DNA of 64,000 nt from Alphaproteobacteria bacterium (GCA_028871455.1 JAGWNF010000010.1:1-64000); one strand, 5' to 3'. Numbered from the stretch's first letter, positions 30,330-39,235 are shown. Notes: generated from the letters alone by a model not told the origin. Translations and numbers: made by a program.

Positions 30330-31555
30330 GCGGCCTCCGCGTCGAGGGCGCGATGCGAGCGCGTCAGCCGCGCGAAGCCGCGTTGCATCAGGCTGCCGAT
30401 CTCGGCGATTCCCGGCGCGGGATCGTCCAGCGTCAGGCTGTCCCAGCGCTCGCGCAGCGTCAGCATGTTGGCGACGGTTTCGGCGACGACCGCCGGCAGC
30501 TTCTTGGTTGCCAGCGTCGGATCGCGGCGGTTGGCATGCAGATTGGCGAGCTGCCAGTCGAGATCGAGCGGCAGGTTGCGGGCGAAGATACCGGTGCGGT
30601 AGTGCACTGGAAAATCGCGCCGGCCGGTGGTGAGAAACTCGAAAAGCGCCAGCGGAAAATCCGCGCCGGCGGCGACGCTCAGCGGCAGCGAGCCCCAGAA
30701 GCGGGCGTTGACCTCGACGAAGATCCAGTCGCCGGTCGACGGATTGACCTTGAACTCGACCATGGCGACGCCGGTGTAGCGCACCGGCCGCAGAATACGC
30801 AGCGCGGCGTCGAGCAATTCCGGCGACAGCGCGACGCTCTTGCGATAAGTGCTCTGGCCGCCTTCGAGCGGCTCGTGCACGCGAACGTGCTGGAACGCCA
30901 GCAGCTTTTCGCCGCGGTCGAGCAGCAGCTCGACGCCAGCGCCGTGGCCGATGAAATTCTGCTGTGCCGCCACCGGGCCGCAGGCCAGGAACTTCGGCAG
31001 GACGCGCGACAGCTCCGCCTCGCTGCGCACTTTGCGCACCGCCAGGCCTTGGCTCGCATGATCGAAGGTGCGCGACGGCTTGAGCACCAACGGCGCGCCG
31101 AACTCTCGCCAGGCCGCGCGTCCGCCCTCCATGTCGGTGACGATGATCTCGCGCGGCAGCCGCACGCCGGCGTCGCGCGCCAGCGCGTTGGTGCGGTGCT
31201 TGTCGAAGAGCACGGCGATCGCTTCGTCGTTCGGCGTGTAAATGCGCCCGAACGGCTCGAGGTCGACGCGGTGGCGGTGGAGCGCGAGCGTGTCGATGTC
31301 GGTGCAGGGAACGATCAGGTCGAAGCGCTCGCGCCGCATCAAATCGACGAGCGCCGTCTTCCAGCCGAGGTCGGTATCGCTGTAGGGCGGCAGCTTGTGC
31401 GCCGCGTGGAGGTAGCGCGAGCGCAGCGAAATGCAGTTCGGCCGGTTCCAGGCGCTATGCACTTCGACGCCGCCGCGACCGAGCGACCGGATCACGGCCA
31501 GCACGGTCCGCGACACGCTCGACAGGACCAACGCCTTTTTCATGGGGTTGCTCAT
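30326..31555 (-). CDS. ATP-grasp ligase (carbamoyl-phosphate-synthase-like fold)
   Basis: A 409-residue ATP-grasp protein. The pre-ATP-grasp Rossmann-like domain (LVLSSVSRTVLAVIRSLG) is followed by PLVLKPSRTFDHASQG (ATP lysine and small loop) and the metal-binding FVEVNARFWGSLPLSVAAG. It joins a carboxylate to an amine or thiol with ATP. Proteins with FVEVNARFWGS often occur in polysaccharide and peptide modification clusters next to FemAB-like transferases, as here. The ATG at 31555 (MSNPMKK) is chosen; one at 31543 is possible. It overlaps the GNAT gene by 4 bp. Substrates unknown. Confidence 0.85.
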   Translation of the reverse strand: MSNPMKKALVLSSVSRTVLAVIRSLGRGGVEVHSAWNRPNCISLRSRYLHAAHKLPPYSDTDLGWKTALVDLMRRERFDLIVPCTDIDTLALHRHRVDLEPFGRIYTPNDEAIAVLFDKHRTNALARDAGVRLPREIIVTDMEGGRAAWREFGAPLVLKPSRTFDHASQGLAVRKVRSEAELSRVLPKFLACGPVAAQQNFIGHGAGVELLLDRGEKLLAFQHVRVHEPLEGGQSTYRKSVALSPELLDAALRILRPVRYTGVAMVEFKVNPSTGDWIFVEVNARFWGSLPLSVAAGADFPLALFEFLTTGRRDFPVHYRTGIFARNLPLDLDWQLANLHANRRDPTLATKKLPAVVAETVANMLTLRERWDSLTLDDPAPGIAEIGSLMQRGFARLTRSHRALDAEAA

Positions 31556-31964
31556 CCGCGCCGCCGCCGGCGCGCCGGCCGGTCCGACGCCGTGGCGCGA
31601 CCAGCGTCTATAGCATCCGAATGGTAAAGCCCGGGTTTCCCGCGGACCGCCTCCGGCGAGCGTCGGAATCCCTGACAACCCGGCGTGTGGCGGCGGCGCG
31701 AGCGACCGCAAAGCCCCGAGAATCCTGGCGATTTCTCCGTGGCACGGCGGTTGCTGAACCAGATGCAGAAGCCGTCAGAAGCCACCGTCAGGAAAGGTCC
31801 GTCCATGGTTAACGTTCTCTGGTTCGCGTTGAACCTGGTTGCGCTGGTCGTCGTCGCCCTTGCGCTCAATGCCGCGAGCCTCGTGCTGCGCGGATTGGGG
31901 TTCGGTCGGCGTTCCGAGCTGCGTTTCCGGGAACCATTCACGCGTTCGTAGTCCCGATTGCGGA
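31556..31964. other. 409-base gap between the deacetylase and ATP-grasp genes
   Basis: This is the only long break in an otherwise tightly packed leftward operon. It holds the 48-residue membrane frame on the plus strand at 31805-31951 and no clear terminator. A separate promoter for the three downstream genes could sit here, but I do not see a confident one. Confidence 0.4.
31805..31951 (+). CDS. Possible 48-residue membrane protein on the opposite strand
   Basis: A short frame with AGGAAAGG just before its ATG, giving a single strong membrane helix (VLWFALNLVALVVVALAL, residues about 4-28) and a basic tail. It lies in the 409-base gap between the ATP-grasp and deacetylase genes, on the opposite strand. 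Its ATG overlaps a TTAACCAT CtrA half-site. It might be a real small membrane protein or a chance frame. Confidence 0.35.
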   Translation: MVNVLWFALNLVALVVVALALNAASLVLRGLGFGRRSELRFREPFTRS

Positions 31965-33038
31965 TCAGCCGGCCGCCCGGCGTCGTTCGCCGGACGGCTG
32001 CGCCGCTTGCGGCAGCGTCCTGCCACGCGCCGCATCCATCGCGCGATAGACGCCCTGCGCCGACGCCGGCCGGCCGCCGATCTCGCCCATGAAGAATTCG
32101 AGATAGCCGTCGAGCCAGGCGAGGAACTGCTCGAGGTCGCGGCGCGTGCGGACATAGGGCGTGTGCCCGACGCCGAGCGACGGGCTGTGATAGCTGATGA
32201 CGAAGACCTGCTGCTCGCCCCGGCGGACGAGGGCGCGCGTCAGGCGCTTGGCTTCGGCGAGGGTCACGCCTTCCGGGCTAAGGCGAATCCGGTCGAGCAG
32301 CCGCGCGCGGGCGCAGACCGCCGTGGCGCGCAACCGCACGCCGTGCGTGCCGCCGATCCACGGGAACACTTCCTCGCCGAAGCGATGGAACAGGCCGAGA
32401 AATCCGGTCGTCAGCGGAATTTCGAGCAGCCGCTCCGCACCGCCGAACCAGAAGGGATCGGGCGACCAGTGACGGAAATCCGGACCCGCGATCGGCCGCA
32501 GATCGGTCCAGGGCAGTACGCTCGAATCGATCAAGAATCCCAGTTCGTCCAGCAAGGCGCGGGTCTCGGCGTCGGCACCGTAGCGCCCGGCGCGGTAGAC
32601 GATCGGCGCGACGCCGAGATTATGCTCGATGGTCTGTTTGAGGATGATCAGCTTGCGGTGCTCGAGATCGCGCGGCAGGTTGCAGGCGAAGGAATTGCGG
32701 TCGCCGACCTCTTCCTCGACCGGCGGCGTGACCCAGGGATGCAGGTGCGCGCCGATCTCGCAGCGCGCGTCGGCCAGGAATTCGCGCAGCGGCTGGTAGC
32801 CGTCGGCCTGCACGGCGACCGGATAATCGACGAGGTAGACCGGCTTGACGCCGTAACGGTCGAAAACCATCTGCGCGCGCCACTGGTGCTTCATCGCCGT
32901 GACGCCGCGCGCGTCGCTCGAGAAGTTCTTCTGCCAGTCGAACTCCTCCTCGGTATCGACCAGGACCAGGAGCTGCGGCGGCGTCGACGCCGGCAGGCAT
33001 CCGCGGTGAGGCATCGGCGCGGTCCGATCCGCGGTCAT
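31965..33038 (-). CDS. Polysaccharide deacetylase family protein (WalW-like)
   Basis: A 357-residue protein of the NodB-homology/polysaccharide deacetylase fold. The metal and catalytic residues can be placed: LVLVDTEEEFDW near the start, then IGAHLHPW (metal histidines), RAGRYGAD, and a late HSPSLGVGHTPYV segment. WalW-type members act in polysaccharide clusters. They remove acetyl or similar groups from amino sugars or precursors. The ATG at 33038 overlaps the flippase stop at ATGA, so it is the second gene of the operon. No signal peptide is visible, so it probably works in the cytoplasm on a precursor. Confidence 0.85.
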   Translation of the reverse strand: MTADRTAPMPHRGCLPASTPPQLLVLVDTEEEFDWQKNFSSDARGVTAMKHQWRAQMVFDRYGVKPVYLVDYPVAVQADGYQPLREFLADARCEIGAHLHPWVTPPVEEEVGDRNSFACNLPRDLEHRKLIILKQTIEHNLGVAPIVYRAGRYGADAETRALLDELGFLIDSSVLPWTDLRPIAGPDFRHWSPDPFWFGGAERLLEIPLTTGFLGLFHRFGEEVFPWIGGTHGVRLRATAVCARARLLDRIRLSPEGVTLAEAKRLTRALVRRGEQQVFVISYHSPSLGVGHTPYVRTRRDLEQFLAWLDGYLEFFMGEIGGRPASAQGVYRAMDAARGRTLPQAAQPSGERRRAAG

Positions 33039-34618
33039 GTGGCGCGTCGTCCCACGGCGGGCAGCGACAGGCGGCGGCTGACGCTGCGCAGAAGCACGGC
33101 TTCCGGACCGTCGGCGCCGCCGCTCAACGTCCACAGCGCGATCAGCAATCCGACATAGACTGCCGCCCCGATGGCCGCCGCGATGCCAAGCTGCGCCAGC
33201 GCCGCCGACAAGGTGCTCGCCGCCGGCGCCCAGGCGAAGCCGAAATGCGCGAGAACCAGCGCCATGCCGGCGGTGGCGGCGGCCGACCGCCAGGTCTCGC
33301 CGATGAGCACGCTGACACGGAAGCCCGTGACCCGCCGCAGCACGACGATATAGATGGCGCTTTCGAGCGTCAGCGCGATGCCGGTCGCCCAGGCCAGGCC
33401 TGCGAGCCCGCCGAGCAGCACGCCGGCAATCAGCAAGGGCACGCGGAGCAGGGCCATGGCGGCGGTCGTGAAGGTGGTGATCTTCGGATTGCCGATCGCC
33501 ATCACGCCGAGCATGCCGATGTTGGTGATGACGGAGAACGTGGCAAACGGGCCGACGATCGCCACCAGCGGAACGCCGCTGAGCCACGCCGGACCGAGAG
33601 TGACGCGGATGAGCGGCGCCGCGACCAGCGAGATGCCGACGCCCGCCGGCAGCACGATGCACAGGGTCGCCGCCATCGCCTTGGCCAGCGTGTCGGACGA
33701 GCCGCGACCGCTGTGATGGATCGCCGACAGTCCGGCATAAAGGGCGCGGCCGACGGGCTCGACGAATTCGCTGATCGGCAGCAGCGCGACCTCGAGCGAG
33801 GCCGAGAACAGGCCGACGGCGCTCGTGTTCATCAGGCGGCCGACAATGAACGAATCCGCGCGCTCACGGCAGAAGCCGGCGACGCTGGTGCCCCAGATCC
33901 ACGACGACATGCCGAGCAGGCGCCGCCAGGCGACCAGCGTCAGACGGGGACGGAACGGATGCATGGCATAGCTCAGCCCGACGCGCGCGGTGCGTTGCAC
34001 GACGATGCCGATGACCAGCGCCCAATAGCTGCGGGTGACCAGCGCAGTCGCGACCGTCGCAATGACGGCGGCGACGCGCGGCACCATGAACAGCAGAAAG
34101 TCGCGGTCGAATCGGAAGTGACGGCGGAAATCGAGCGCGCCGACGTTCTCGCAGCTCTCGATCACCAGGAGCGGACCGAGGATGAGCAGGATGACGCTCA
34201 AACGCTCGTCGCCAAAGAATCGGCCGACCGGATAGGCGGCAGCGACGATGACCAGTGCCGCGATCCCGGTACGGATGAGGCCGAGCGTGAAGCCGGTGCT
34301 GTAATACGCCTCGTCGGGATTTTTTTCGCGCAGCATCACGTCCTGAATGCCGAGCGTCGCCATGGCGTCGATGGCGCGTGCAAAGGCGCCGGCGAGAGCC
34401 ACCAGACCGAAATCCATCGGCGACAGCAGGCGCGCGAGCACAAACGTGCTGAGCGCGCCGAGCGTCCGGGTGGCGAAGCGCCACGTCACCATCCAGCCGG
34501 CGCCGCGCACCGTCTTTTTGGCGAGTGACTCGTCCGGCGCAGTGGCATCGCTGCCGCTATCGCCATCGCTCCCGAGAATGTCGACCATTGCGTGAAGCGT
34601 TATTCCTGGGCGCGCCAT
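33035..34618 (-). CDS. Wzx-type polysaccharide/lipid flippase
   Basis: A 527-residue membrane protein with about 12-14 hydrophobic segments and the Polysacc_synt/RfbX pattern: an N-terminal VRGAGWMVTWRFATRTLGALSTFVLARLLSPMDFGLVALA, then ERADSFIVGRLMNTSAVGLFSAS. These proteins move lipid-linked sugars across the inner membrane. It is the first gene of the leftward five-gene run, 4 bp coupled to the deacetylase. The start could also be the internal ATG at 34588. Two CtrA-like sites lie upstream. No glycosyltransferase or polymerase gene is nearby to supply its substrate. Confidence 0.88.
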   Translation of the reverse strand: MARPGITLHAMVDILGSDGDSGSDATAPDESLAKKTVRGAGWMVTWRFATRTLGALSTFVLARLLSPMDFGLVALAGAFARAIDAMATLGIQDVMLREKNPDEAYYSTGFTLGLIRTGIAALVIVAAAYPVGRFFGDERLSVILLILGPLLVIESCENVGALDFRRHFRFDRDFLLFMVPRVAAVIATVATALVTRSYWALVIGIVVQRTARVGLSYAMHPFRPRLTLVAWRRLLGMSSWIWGTSVAGFCRERADSFIVGRLMNTSAVGLFSASLEVALLPISEFVEPVGRALYAGLSAIHHSGRGSSDTLAKAMAATLCIVLPAGVGISLVAAPLIRVTLGPAWLSGVPLVAIVGPFATFSVITNIGMLGVMAIGNPKITTFTTAAMALLRVPLLIAGVLLGGLAGLAWATGIALTLESAIYIVVLRRVTGFRVSVLIGETWRSAAATAGMALVLAHFGFAWAPAASTLSAALAQLGIAAAIGAAVYVGLLIALWTLSGGADGPEAVLLRSVSRRLSLPAVGRRAT

Positions 34619-34691
34619 GCCCCGCGCGCCGCGGAAACCTTAGGCCGCCGGCCGTAAATTTGGCGTTATTGGCGGGATCAAAGCCGCCGCC

Positions 34692-34769
34692 ATGGTTAAC
34701 GAGGAACGCCGCCGCCGGCGCGGTACGCCGTGACGTCCGCCCACGGCGTTAGGGCTAACGGCCGGTTAA
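34692..34769 (-). promoter_or_regulatory. CtrA-like sites upstream of the flippase operon
   Basis: On the minus strand TTAACCAT (the CtrA half-site) is at 34699-34692, 74 bases before the flippase start, and TTAA-N7-TTAG (one mismatch from TTAA-N7-TTAA) is at 34769-34755. A 14-bp inverted repeat CGTTAG-GG-CTAACG overlaps it at 34747-34760. CtrA activates cell-cycle and motility genes in alphaproteobacteria. Confidence 0.45.
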
Positions 34770-34783
34770 CGCGACCCGCGGGC

Positions 34784-35746
34784 TCAGTCGGAGCGATAGA
34801 GCGGTAGCTTGGTGCCGGCGGCAGTGCGCTCGGTCACGATGTCACGACGGAAGCGGAACAGCTTCGCCGGCCGCCCGCCGGTCGCAGTCGCGACCTTGCC
34901 GGTCTCCTCGACGAGACCCTGTTGCTCGATCAGTCGGCGGAAGTTCTGCTTGTGGAGACGCTGACCGGCCAGCGCTTCGACGGCGCGCTGGAGCTGGAAC
35001 AGCGTGAAGCTTGCCGGCATCAACTCGAACACCACCGGCCGATACTTGATCTTGGCGCGCAAGCGCGCGATGCCGGTGGCGAGGATACGGCGATGGTCGT
35101 GCGCCATCGGCGTTCCCATTGTCGGATCCGCGGCATCGCGGTCGCCGCCGGACTCGGCAACCAGCCCCGCTTCCCACAGCAGCTCGTACCGCTGCAGCAC
35201 GAACTCCTCGTTCCAGCTCCGACCGCCGCCGGCGAACGTGACGGCGATGCGCTCGCGGCGATTGCGGCGCAGCACCGTCGGCGCCCGTTGCGCCCAGACG
35301 CGCAGCCGCGGCGCGATCCTGCGAGCGAGCACGGCAGGCGGGCCGCGGCGCCAGTCCTCCCAGGGGAAATAGCGGTACCAGTTGCACCAGGTGGCATCGG
35401 CGGCTCCGGCGTCGCCGCGTTCGCGCGTCAGCCCGAGATAGCTGATCGAAATCCGCCGTTCGATCGCCGCCTCGCGTGTGCGCTCGCGATCAGCGAAGGT
35501 GTAGAGTTGCTCGATGTAGCCGAGCGCATGGCCGGTCTGATCCTCGACCCAGGCGCGCAGGCCGCTGTGGAGCGTGCGATGACGCGACTGTAGCGGTCCC
35601 GAGGGCAGCGCGATGCCGCCCTGCAAGGCCAACACGCGCGGCTCGTCGCCGGCGACCGCGACGATGACCGCCGTCAAGTCGACGGCCAACCGGCCCTCCG
35701 GCCGCTCATCCGCGTCCGGGCTGGAAGGATTGGGTCGTGCGCCCAC
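34784..35746 (-). CDS. nrtR: NrtR, Nudix-related transcriptional regulator of NAD synthesis
   Basis: A 320-residue protein: an N-terminal Nudix-like domain with a degenerate Nudix box (VDLTAVIVAVAGDEPRVLALQGG onward), binding ADP-ribose or a related ligand rather than cutting it, and a C-terminal winged helix (SFTLFQLQRAVEALAGQRLHKQNFRRLIEQQGLVE). NrtR represses NAD genes and lets go when ADP-ribose rises. Its position divergent from nadABC strongly supports this role. Start is a GTG at 35746 with no clear ribosome-binding site, so the N-terminus is uncertain; a start further in is possible. Confidence 0.88.
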   Translation of the reverse strand: MGARPNPSSPDADERPEGRLAVDLTAVIVAVAGDEPRVLALQGGIALPSGPLQSRHRTLHSGLRAWVEDQTGHALGYIEQLYTFADRERTREAAIERRISISYLGLTRERGDAGAADATWCNWYRYFPWEDWRRGPPAVLARRIAPRLRVWAQRAPTVLRRNRRERIAVTFAGGGRSWNEEFVLQRYELLWEAGLVAESGGDRDAADPTMGTPMAHDHRRILATGIARLRAKIKYRPVVFELMPASFTLFQLQRAVEALAGQRLHKQNFRRLIEQQGLVEETGKVATATGGRPAKLFRFRRDIVTERTAAGTKLPLYRSD

Positions 35747-35763
35747 GCCGCCGTCGCTCCGAC

Positions 35764-35794
35764 TTGACAGGTCTTATAGTCAATCCTAGCATAA
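35764..35794 (+). promoter_or_regulatory. nadA promoter with overlapping NrtR-like operator
   Basis: TTGACA at 35764-35769 and TAGCAT at 35787-35792 are 17 bases apart. A 21-bp imperfect palindrome from TTAT (35774-35777) to ATAA (35791-35794) covers the spacer and the -10. Its outer half-sites match the alphaproteobacterial NrtR pattern TTATACTC...GAGTATAA in part. Binding there would block RNA polymerase and shut off nadABC. Confidence 0.5.
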
Positions 35795-35804
35795 TATTCG
35801 GTCT

Positions 35805-35829
35805 GGGCGCTTGCGCCCGTTTCTTTTGT
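35805..35829 (+). terminator. Hairpin plus T-tract in the nadA leader (possible attenuator)
   Basis: GGGCG at 35805-35809 pairs with CGCCC at 35814-35818 around a 4-base loop, followed by GTTTCTTTTG. It has the form of an intrinsic terminator but lies between the promoter and the nadA start at 35858, so it may cut nadABC transcription in some conditions. The stem is only 5 bp, so its strength is doubtful. Confidence 0.35.
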
Positions 35830-35857
35830 ACCAGAAATGCTCAATGGGAGCATAATT

Positions 35858-36829
35858 ATGCCGGACACCTTGCCGCTGAGCCAGCTTTACGAGCGCGTCC
35901 GCCCCGTCGTGCCGCCAGTCGAGTGGCCGGCCTTCGCCGACGACATCGCCGCAATCCGCGCGTTGAAGCGCGAACGCGACGCCGTCATCCTGGCGCACAA
36001 CTATCAGACGCCGGAAATCTTCCATTGCGTCGCCAACATCACGGGCGACAGCTTGGCGTTGGCGCGCGAGGCGGCGAAAACCGACGCGCGTGTGATTGTG
36101 CTGGCCGGTGTCCACTTCATGGCCGAGACGTCGAAGCTCCTCAATCCAGACAAGACCGTCCTGGTTCCGGATCTGCGTGCCGGCTGCTCGCTTGCCGAGT
36201 CGATCACGGCCGCCGATGTCCGGTTGCTGCGCCGGCGCTATCCCGGCGTGCCGGTGGTCAGCTACGTCAACACCTCGGCCGCGGTTAAGGCGGAATCCGA
36301 CATCTGCTGCACCTCGGGCAACGCGAAGCGGATCGTCGAATCGCTCGGCGTGCCGCGCGTCATTATGTTGCCCGACGAATATCTGGCGCAGAATGTCGCG
36401 GCCGAGACCGCGGTCGAAATCGTCGCCTGGCACGGCCGTTGCGAGGTCCACGAGCGTTTCAGCGCCGCGGAAGTCCGCACTTTGCGCGCGGAGCATCCGG
36501 GTCTCGTCGTCCTGGCCCATCCCGAATGCCCGCCCGACGTCGTCGCCGCTGCCGATTTCGCCGGCTCGACGGCGGCGATGTCGGACTACGTGGCGCGGCG
36601 CCATCCGGCGCGCGTCGTGCTGCTGACGGAATGCTCAATGAGCGACAACGTGGCGCTCGCCCATCCCGAGGTCGCGTTCGTGCGGCCCTGCAATCTCTGC
36701 CCGCACATGAAGCGCATCACCCTCGCCAACATCCGGCAGGCGCTGGAAACGATGACACACGCGGTGACGATCGATCCATCGATCGCCGACCCGGCCCGTC
36801 GTGCCGTCGAACGCATGCTGGCGGTCTAG
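35858..36829 (+). CDS. nadA: NadA, quinolinate synthase
   Basis: A 323-residue iron-sulfur enzyme that condenses iminoaspartate with dihydroxyacetone phosphate to quinolinate. Recognisable parts: [23 protein letters not shown], the cysteines in [16 protein letters not shown] and CNLCPHMK that hold the 4Fe-4S cluster or line the site, and the HPECP segment. ATG at 35858 has GGGAG seven bases before it; an ATG at 35837 is in frame but lacks one. First gene of nadA-nadB-nadC, three bases ahead of nadB. Confidence 0.95.
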   Translation: MPDTLPLSQLYERVRPVVPPVEWPAFADDIAAIRALKRERDAVILAHNYQTPEIFHCVANITGDSLALAREAAKTDARVIVLAGVHFMAETSKLLNPDKTVLVPDLRAGCSLAESITAADVRLLRRRYPGVPVVSYVNTSAAVKAESDICCTSGNAKRIVESLGVPRVIMLPDEYLAQNVAAETAVEIVAWHGRCEVHERFSAAEVRTLRAEHPGLVVLAHPECPPDVVAAADFAGSTAAMSDYVARRHPARVVLLTECSMSDNVALAHPEVAFVRPCNLCPHMKRITLANIRQALETMTHAVTIDPSIADPARRAVERMLAV

Positions 36830-36832
36830 CGC

Positions 36833-38383
36833 ATGGACTCCGCTCCGCAGAGCTTCGCCGGTCGGCCGGTGGTGATCGGTGCCGGCATCGCCGGGTTGAC
36901 GACGGCGCTCCATCTTGCGCCCGAGCCGGTCGTGCTGCTGGCGAAGGCGTCGCTCGGCTCGGATTGTGCCAGCGCCCGCGCGCAAGGCGGCATCGCCGTT
37001 GCGGTCGGCCCGGACGATGATCCCGACGATCACGCCGCCGATACGCTGGCTGCCGGCGATGGCCTCACGGAACCGGGGGTGGCACGGCGGGTCACCACCG
37101 AGGGTCCTGCGGCACTCGCCGAACTCGTCCGCCGTGGCGTCGTCTTCGATCGGCGCGCAGACGGCGGCTACAGCCTGGGGCTCGAAGCCGCTCATACGCG
37201 GCGCCGTATCGTGCACGCGTCGGGCGATGGCACGGGACATGCGATCACCGCCGCGCTGATCGCGGCGGTGCGGCGAACGCCATCGATCACGGTGCTTGAG
37301 AACGTCGACGCGCGGCGGCTTCTCGTCCGGGATGGCGCGATTGCCGGCGTAATCGCCACGCGTGAAGGCCGCGCGGTCGTGTTGCCGGCTAGGCGCGTCG
37401 TGGTGGCGACCGGCGGGATCGGCGGACTTTATCGCGAGACGACCAATCCACTGGCCGCCATCGGCCAGGGTCTGGCGCTGGCGGCGCGCGCCGGCGCGGC
37501 ACTGGCCGACATGGAATTCGTGCAGTTTCATCCAACGGCGCTCGATGTCGGTCGCGATCCGATGCCGCTGGTTAGCGAAGCGGTGCGCGGCGAGGGCGCG
37601 TGGCTCGTCGACGGTGCCGGACGCCGGATCATGGCCGGGTATCCGCGCGCGGAGCTCGAGCCGCGCGACGTGGTCGCCCGCGAAGTCTGGCGGCTTTCGG
37701 CGGCCGGCGGCCGCGCCTATCTCGATGCGCGGCAGGCGCTCGGCAGCCGCTTTGCCGACCGCTTTCCCGGCATCGCCGCCGCATGCCGCGCCGCGGGTAT
37801 CGATCCCGCCGTTGAACCGATTCCGGTCCGCGCCGCCGCGCATTATCACATGGGCGGCATTGCCGCCGATGCGGCTGGCCGTAGCACGGTGCCGGGTTTA
37901 TGGGTGGTCGGCGAAGCCGCCGCCACCGGCCTGCATGGCGCCAATCGCCTAGCCAGCAATTCGCTTCTCGAAGCCTGCGTCTGCGCGCGCTGGGTGGCAG
38001 AGTCCGTTGCCGGCGCCGAGATGCGGCCGTGGCGCCGTGTCACGGCCGGTGTTCCGCCGATCCCGCCGCCGTCAGATGCGCGCGGCATCCGCCGGGTCAT
38101 GGCGGAACGCGTCGGCGTATCGCGCGACCGCGACGGCTTGCGCACCGCTATTGGTGCCCTGGCGGAGTTCGCTTTCGACGCCGGCCCCGCAGCCGACCCC
38201 GCGCTCGTCGGCCTGTTTGTCGCAGTCGCGGCCCTGCAGCGCGAAGAAAGCCGGGGCAGCCACTATCGCAGCGATTTTCCGCGGCCATCTTCCGCGTCGG
38301 CGCGTCGCTCCTTCCTGCGGCTCGCGGACTTGCAGCACGCCGCGCTGGCCATGGTCGATCGTCGCGTGCGCCTGGAGGCCTAG
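36833..38383 (+). CDS. nadB: NadB, L-aspartate oxidase
   Basis: A 516-residue flavoprotein that oxidises aspartate to iminoaspartate for NadA. The FAD-binding motif VVIGAGIAGLTTALHL is near the N-terminus; ASARAQGGIA-like sequence (CASARAQGGIAVAVG) and HFHPTAL-type MEFVQFHPTALD plus AAHYHMGGIAADAAG are the succinate dehydrogenase/aspartate oxidase hallmarks. Starts three bases after the nadA stop and ends three bases before nadC. Normal length. Confidence 0.95.
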   Translation: MDSAPQSFAGRPVVIGAGIAGLTTALHLAPEPVVLLAKASLGSDCASARAQGGIAVAVGPDDDPDDHAADTLAAGDGLTEPGVARRVTTEGPAALAELVRRGVVFDRRADGGYSLGLEAAHTRRRIVHASGDGTGHAITAALIAAVRRTPSITVLENVDARRLLVRDGAIAGVIATREGRAVVLPARRVVVATGGIGGLYRETTNPLAAIGQGLALAARAGAALADMEFVQFHPTALDVGRDPMPLVSEAVRGEGAWLVDGAGRRIMAGYPRAELEPRDVVAREVWRLSAAGGRAYLDARQALGSRFADRFPGIAAACRAAGIDPAVEPIPVRAAAHYHMGGIAADAAGRSTVPGLWVVGEAAATGLHGANRLASNSLLEACVCARWVAESVAGAEMRPWRRVTAGVPPIPPPSDARGIRRVMAERVGVSRDRDGLRTAIGALAEFAFDAGPAADPALVGLFVAVAALQREESRGSHYRSDFPRPSSASARRSFLRLADLQHAALAMVDRRVRLEA

Positions 38384-38386
38384 GCG

Positions 38387-39235
38387 ATGGCCGTTCCCCC
38401 GCTGCCGTCGATCATGATCGAGCCGTCGGTGCGCGCCGCGCTGCTCGAGGATCTCGGCCGTGCCGGCGATATCACCACCGACGCGGTCGTGCCGGTTGAG
38501 GCGCGCGCCGAGACCGCCCTCGTCGCCCGCAGAGCCGGCGTCGTGGCGGGACTCGACTGCGCCCTGATGGCGTTCCGACTGATCGAGCCCGCCATCAAGA
38601 CGGACGTCAAGCGGCCGGATGGTAACGCGGTTGGCACGGGCGACGTGATCGCGACGATCGCCGGCCCGACGCGCGGTATCCTGTCGGCGGAGCGCGTCGC
38701 GCTCAATTTCCTCTGTCATCTGAGCGGCATCGCCTCGGCGGCGGCGGTGATTGTGCGATCGATCAAGGGCCATCACGCGCGGCTCGTCTGCACGCGCAAG
38801 ACCGTACCGGGCCTGCGCGCGCTGCAGAAATACGCCGTGCGCGTCGGCGGCGGGTTCAACCATCGCTTCGGTCTCGATGACGGCGTGCTGATCAAGGACA
38901 ACCACGTCGCTGCTGCCGGTGGTCTGGCTGCTGCGGTCACGCGCGCCCGTGCCGCCATCGGCCACCTGGTCAAGATCGAGCTGGAGGTGGACACGCTGGC
39001 GCAGCTCGAAGAGGCGTTGCGGCTGCCGGTCGATGCCGTGCTGCTCGACAACATGAGCCTCGACGAGCTCCGCCGCGCCGTCGCGCTGGCCGATGGCAGG
39101 CTGATCACCGAAGCGTCCGGCCGGATCACGGCCGAGACCGCACCGGCCGTTGCCGCGACCGGCGTCGATCTGCTGTCGAGCGGCTGGCTCACGCACAGCG
39201 TGCCGGCGCTCGACATTGGTCTCGACTGGCGTTGA
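38387..39235 (+). CDS. nadC: NadC, nicotinate-nucleotide pyrophosphorylase (carboxylating)
   Basis: A 282-residue quinolinate phosphoribosyltransferase. It converts quinolinate and PRPP to nicotinate mononucleotide. Motifs: LNFLCHLSGIAS, CTRKTVPGLRALQKYAV, GGGFNHRFGLDDGVLIKDNH and VLLDNMSLDE. It is the third gene of the NrtR-adjacent operon. Directly after its stop lies a fragment of another gene. Confidence 0.95.
   Translation: MAVPPLPSIMIEPSVRAALLEDLGRAGDITTDAVVPVEARAETALVARRAGVVAGLDCALMAFRLIEPAIKTDVKRPDGNAVGTGDVIATIAGPTRGILSAERVALNFLCHLSGIASAAAVIVRSIKGHHARLVCTRKTVPGLRALQKYAVRVGGGFNHRFGLDDGVLIKDNHVAAAGGLAAAVTRARAAIGHLVKIELEVDTLAQLEEALRLPVDAVLLDNMSLDELRRAVALADGRLITEASGRITAETAPAVAATGVDLLSSGWLTHSVPALDIGLDWR

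Noticed and set aside
26204-31555. A Ter-type stress or defence biosynthetic module
   Set aside because: PRTase, HAD and ATP-grasp domains are shared, but there is no TerD/TerC/TerY gene, and flippase plus deacetylase point to surface chemistry.
33245-34528. Long frame opposite the flippase gene
   Set aside because: Arg/Asp/Gln-rich shadow typical of the antisense of a membrane protein; not a gene.
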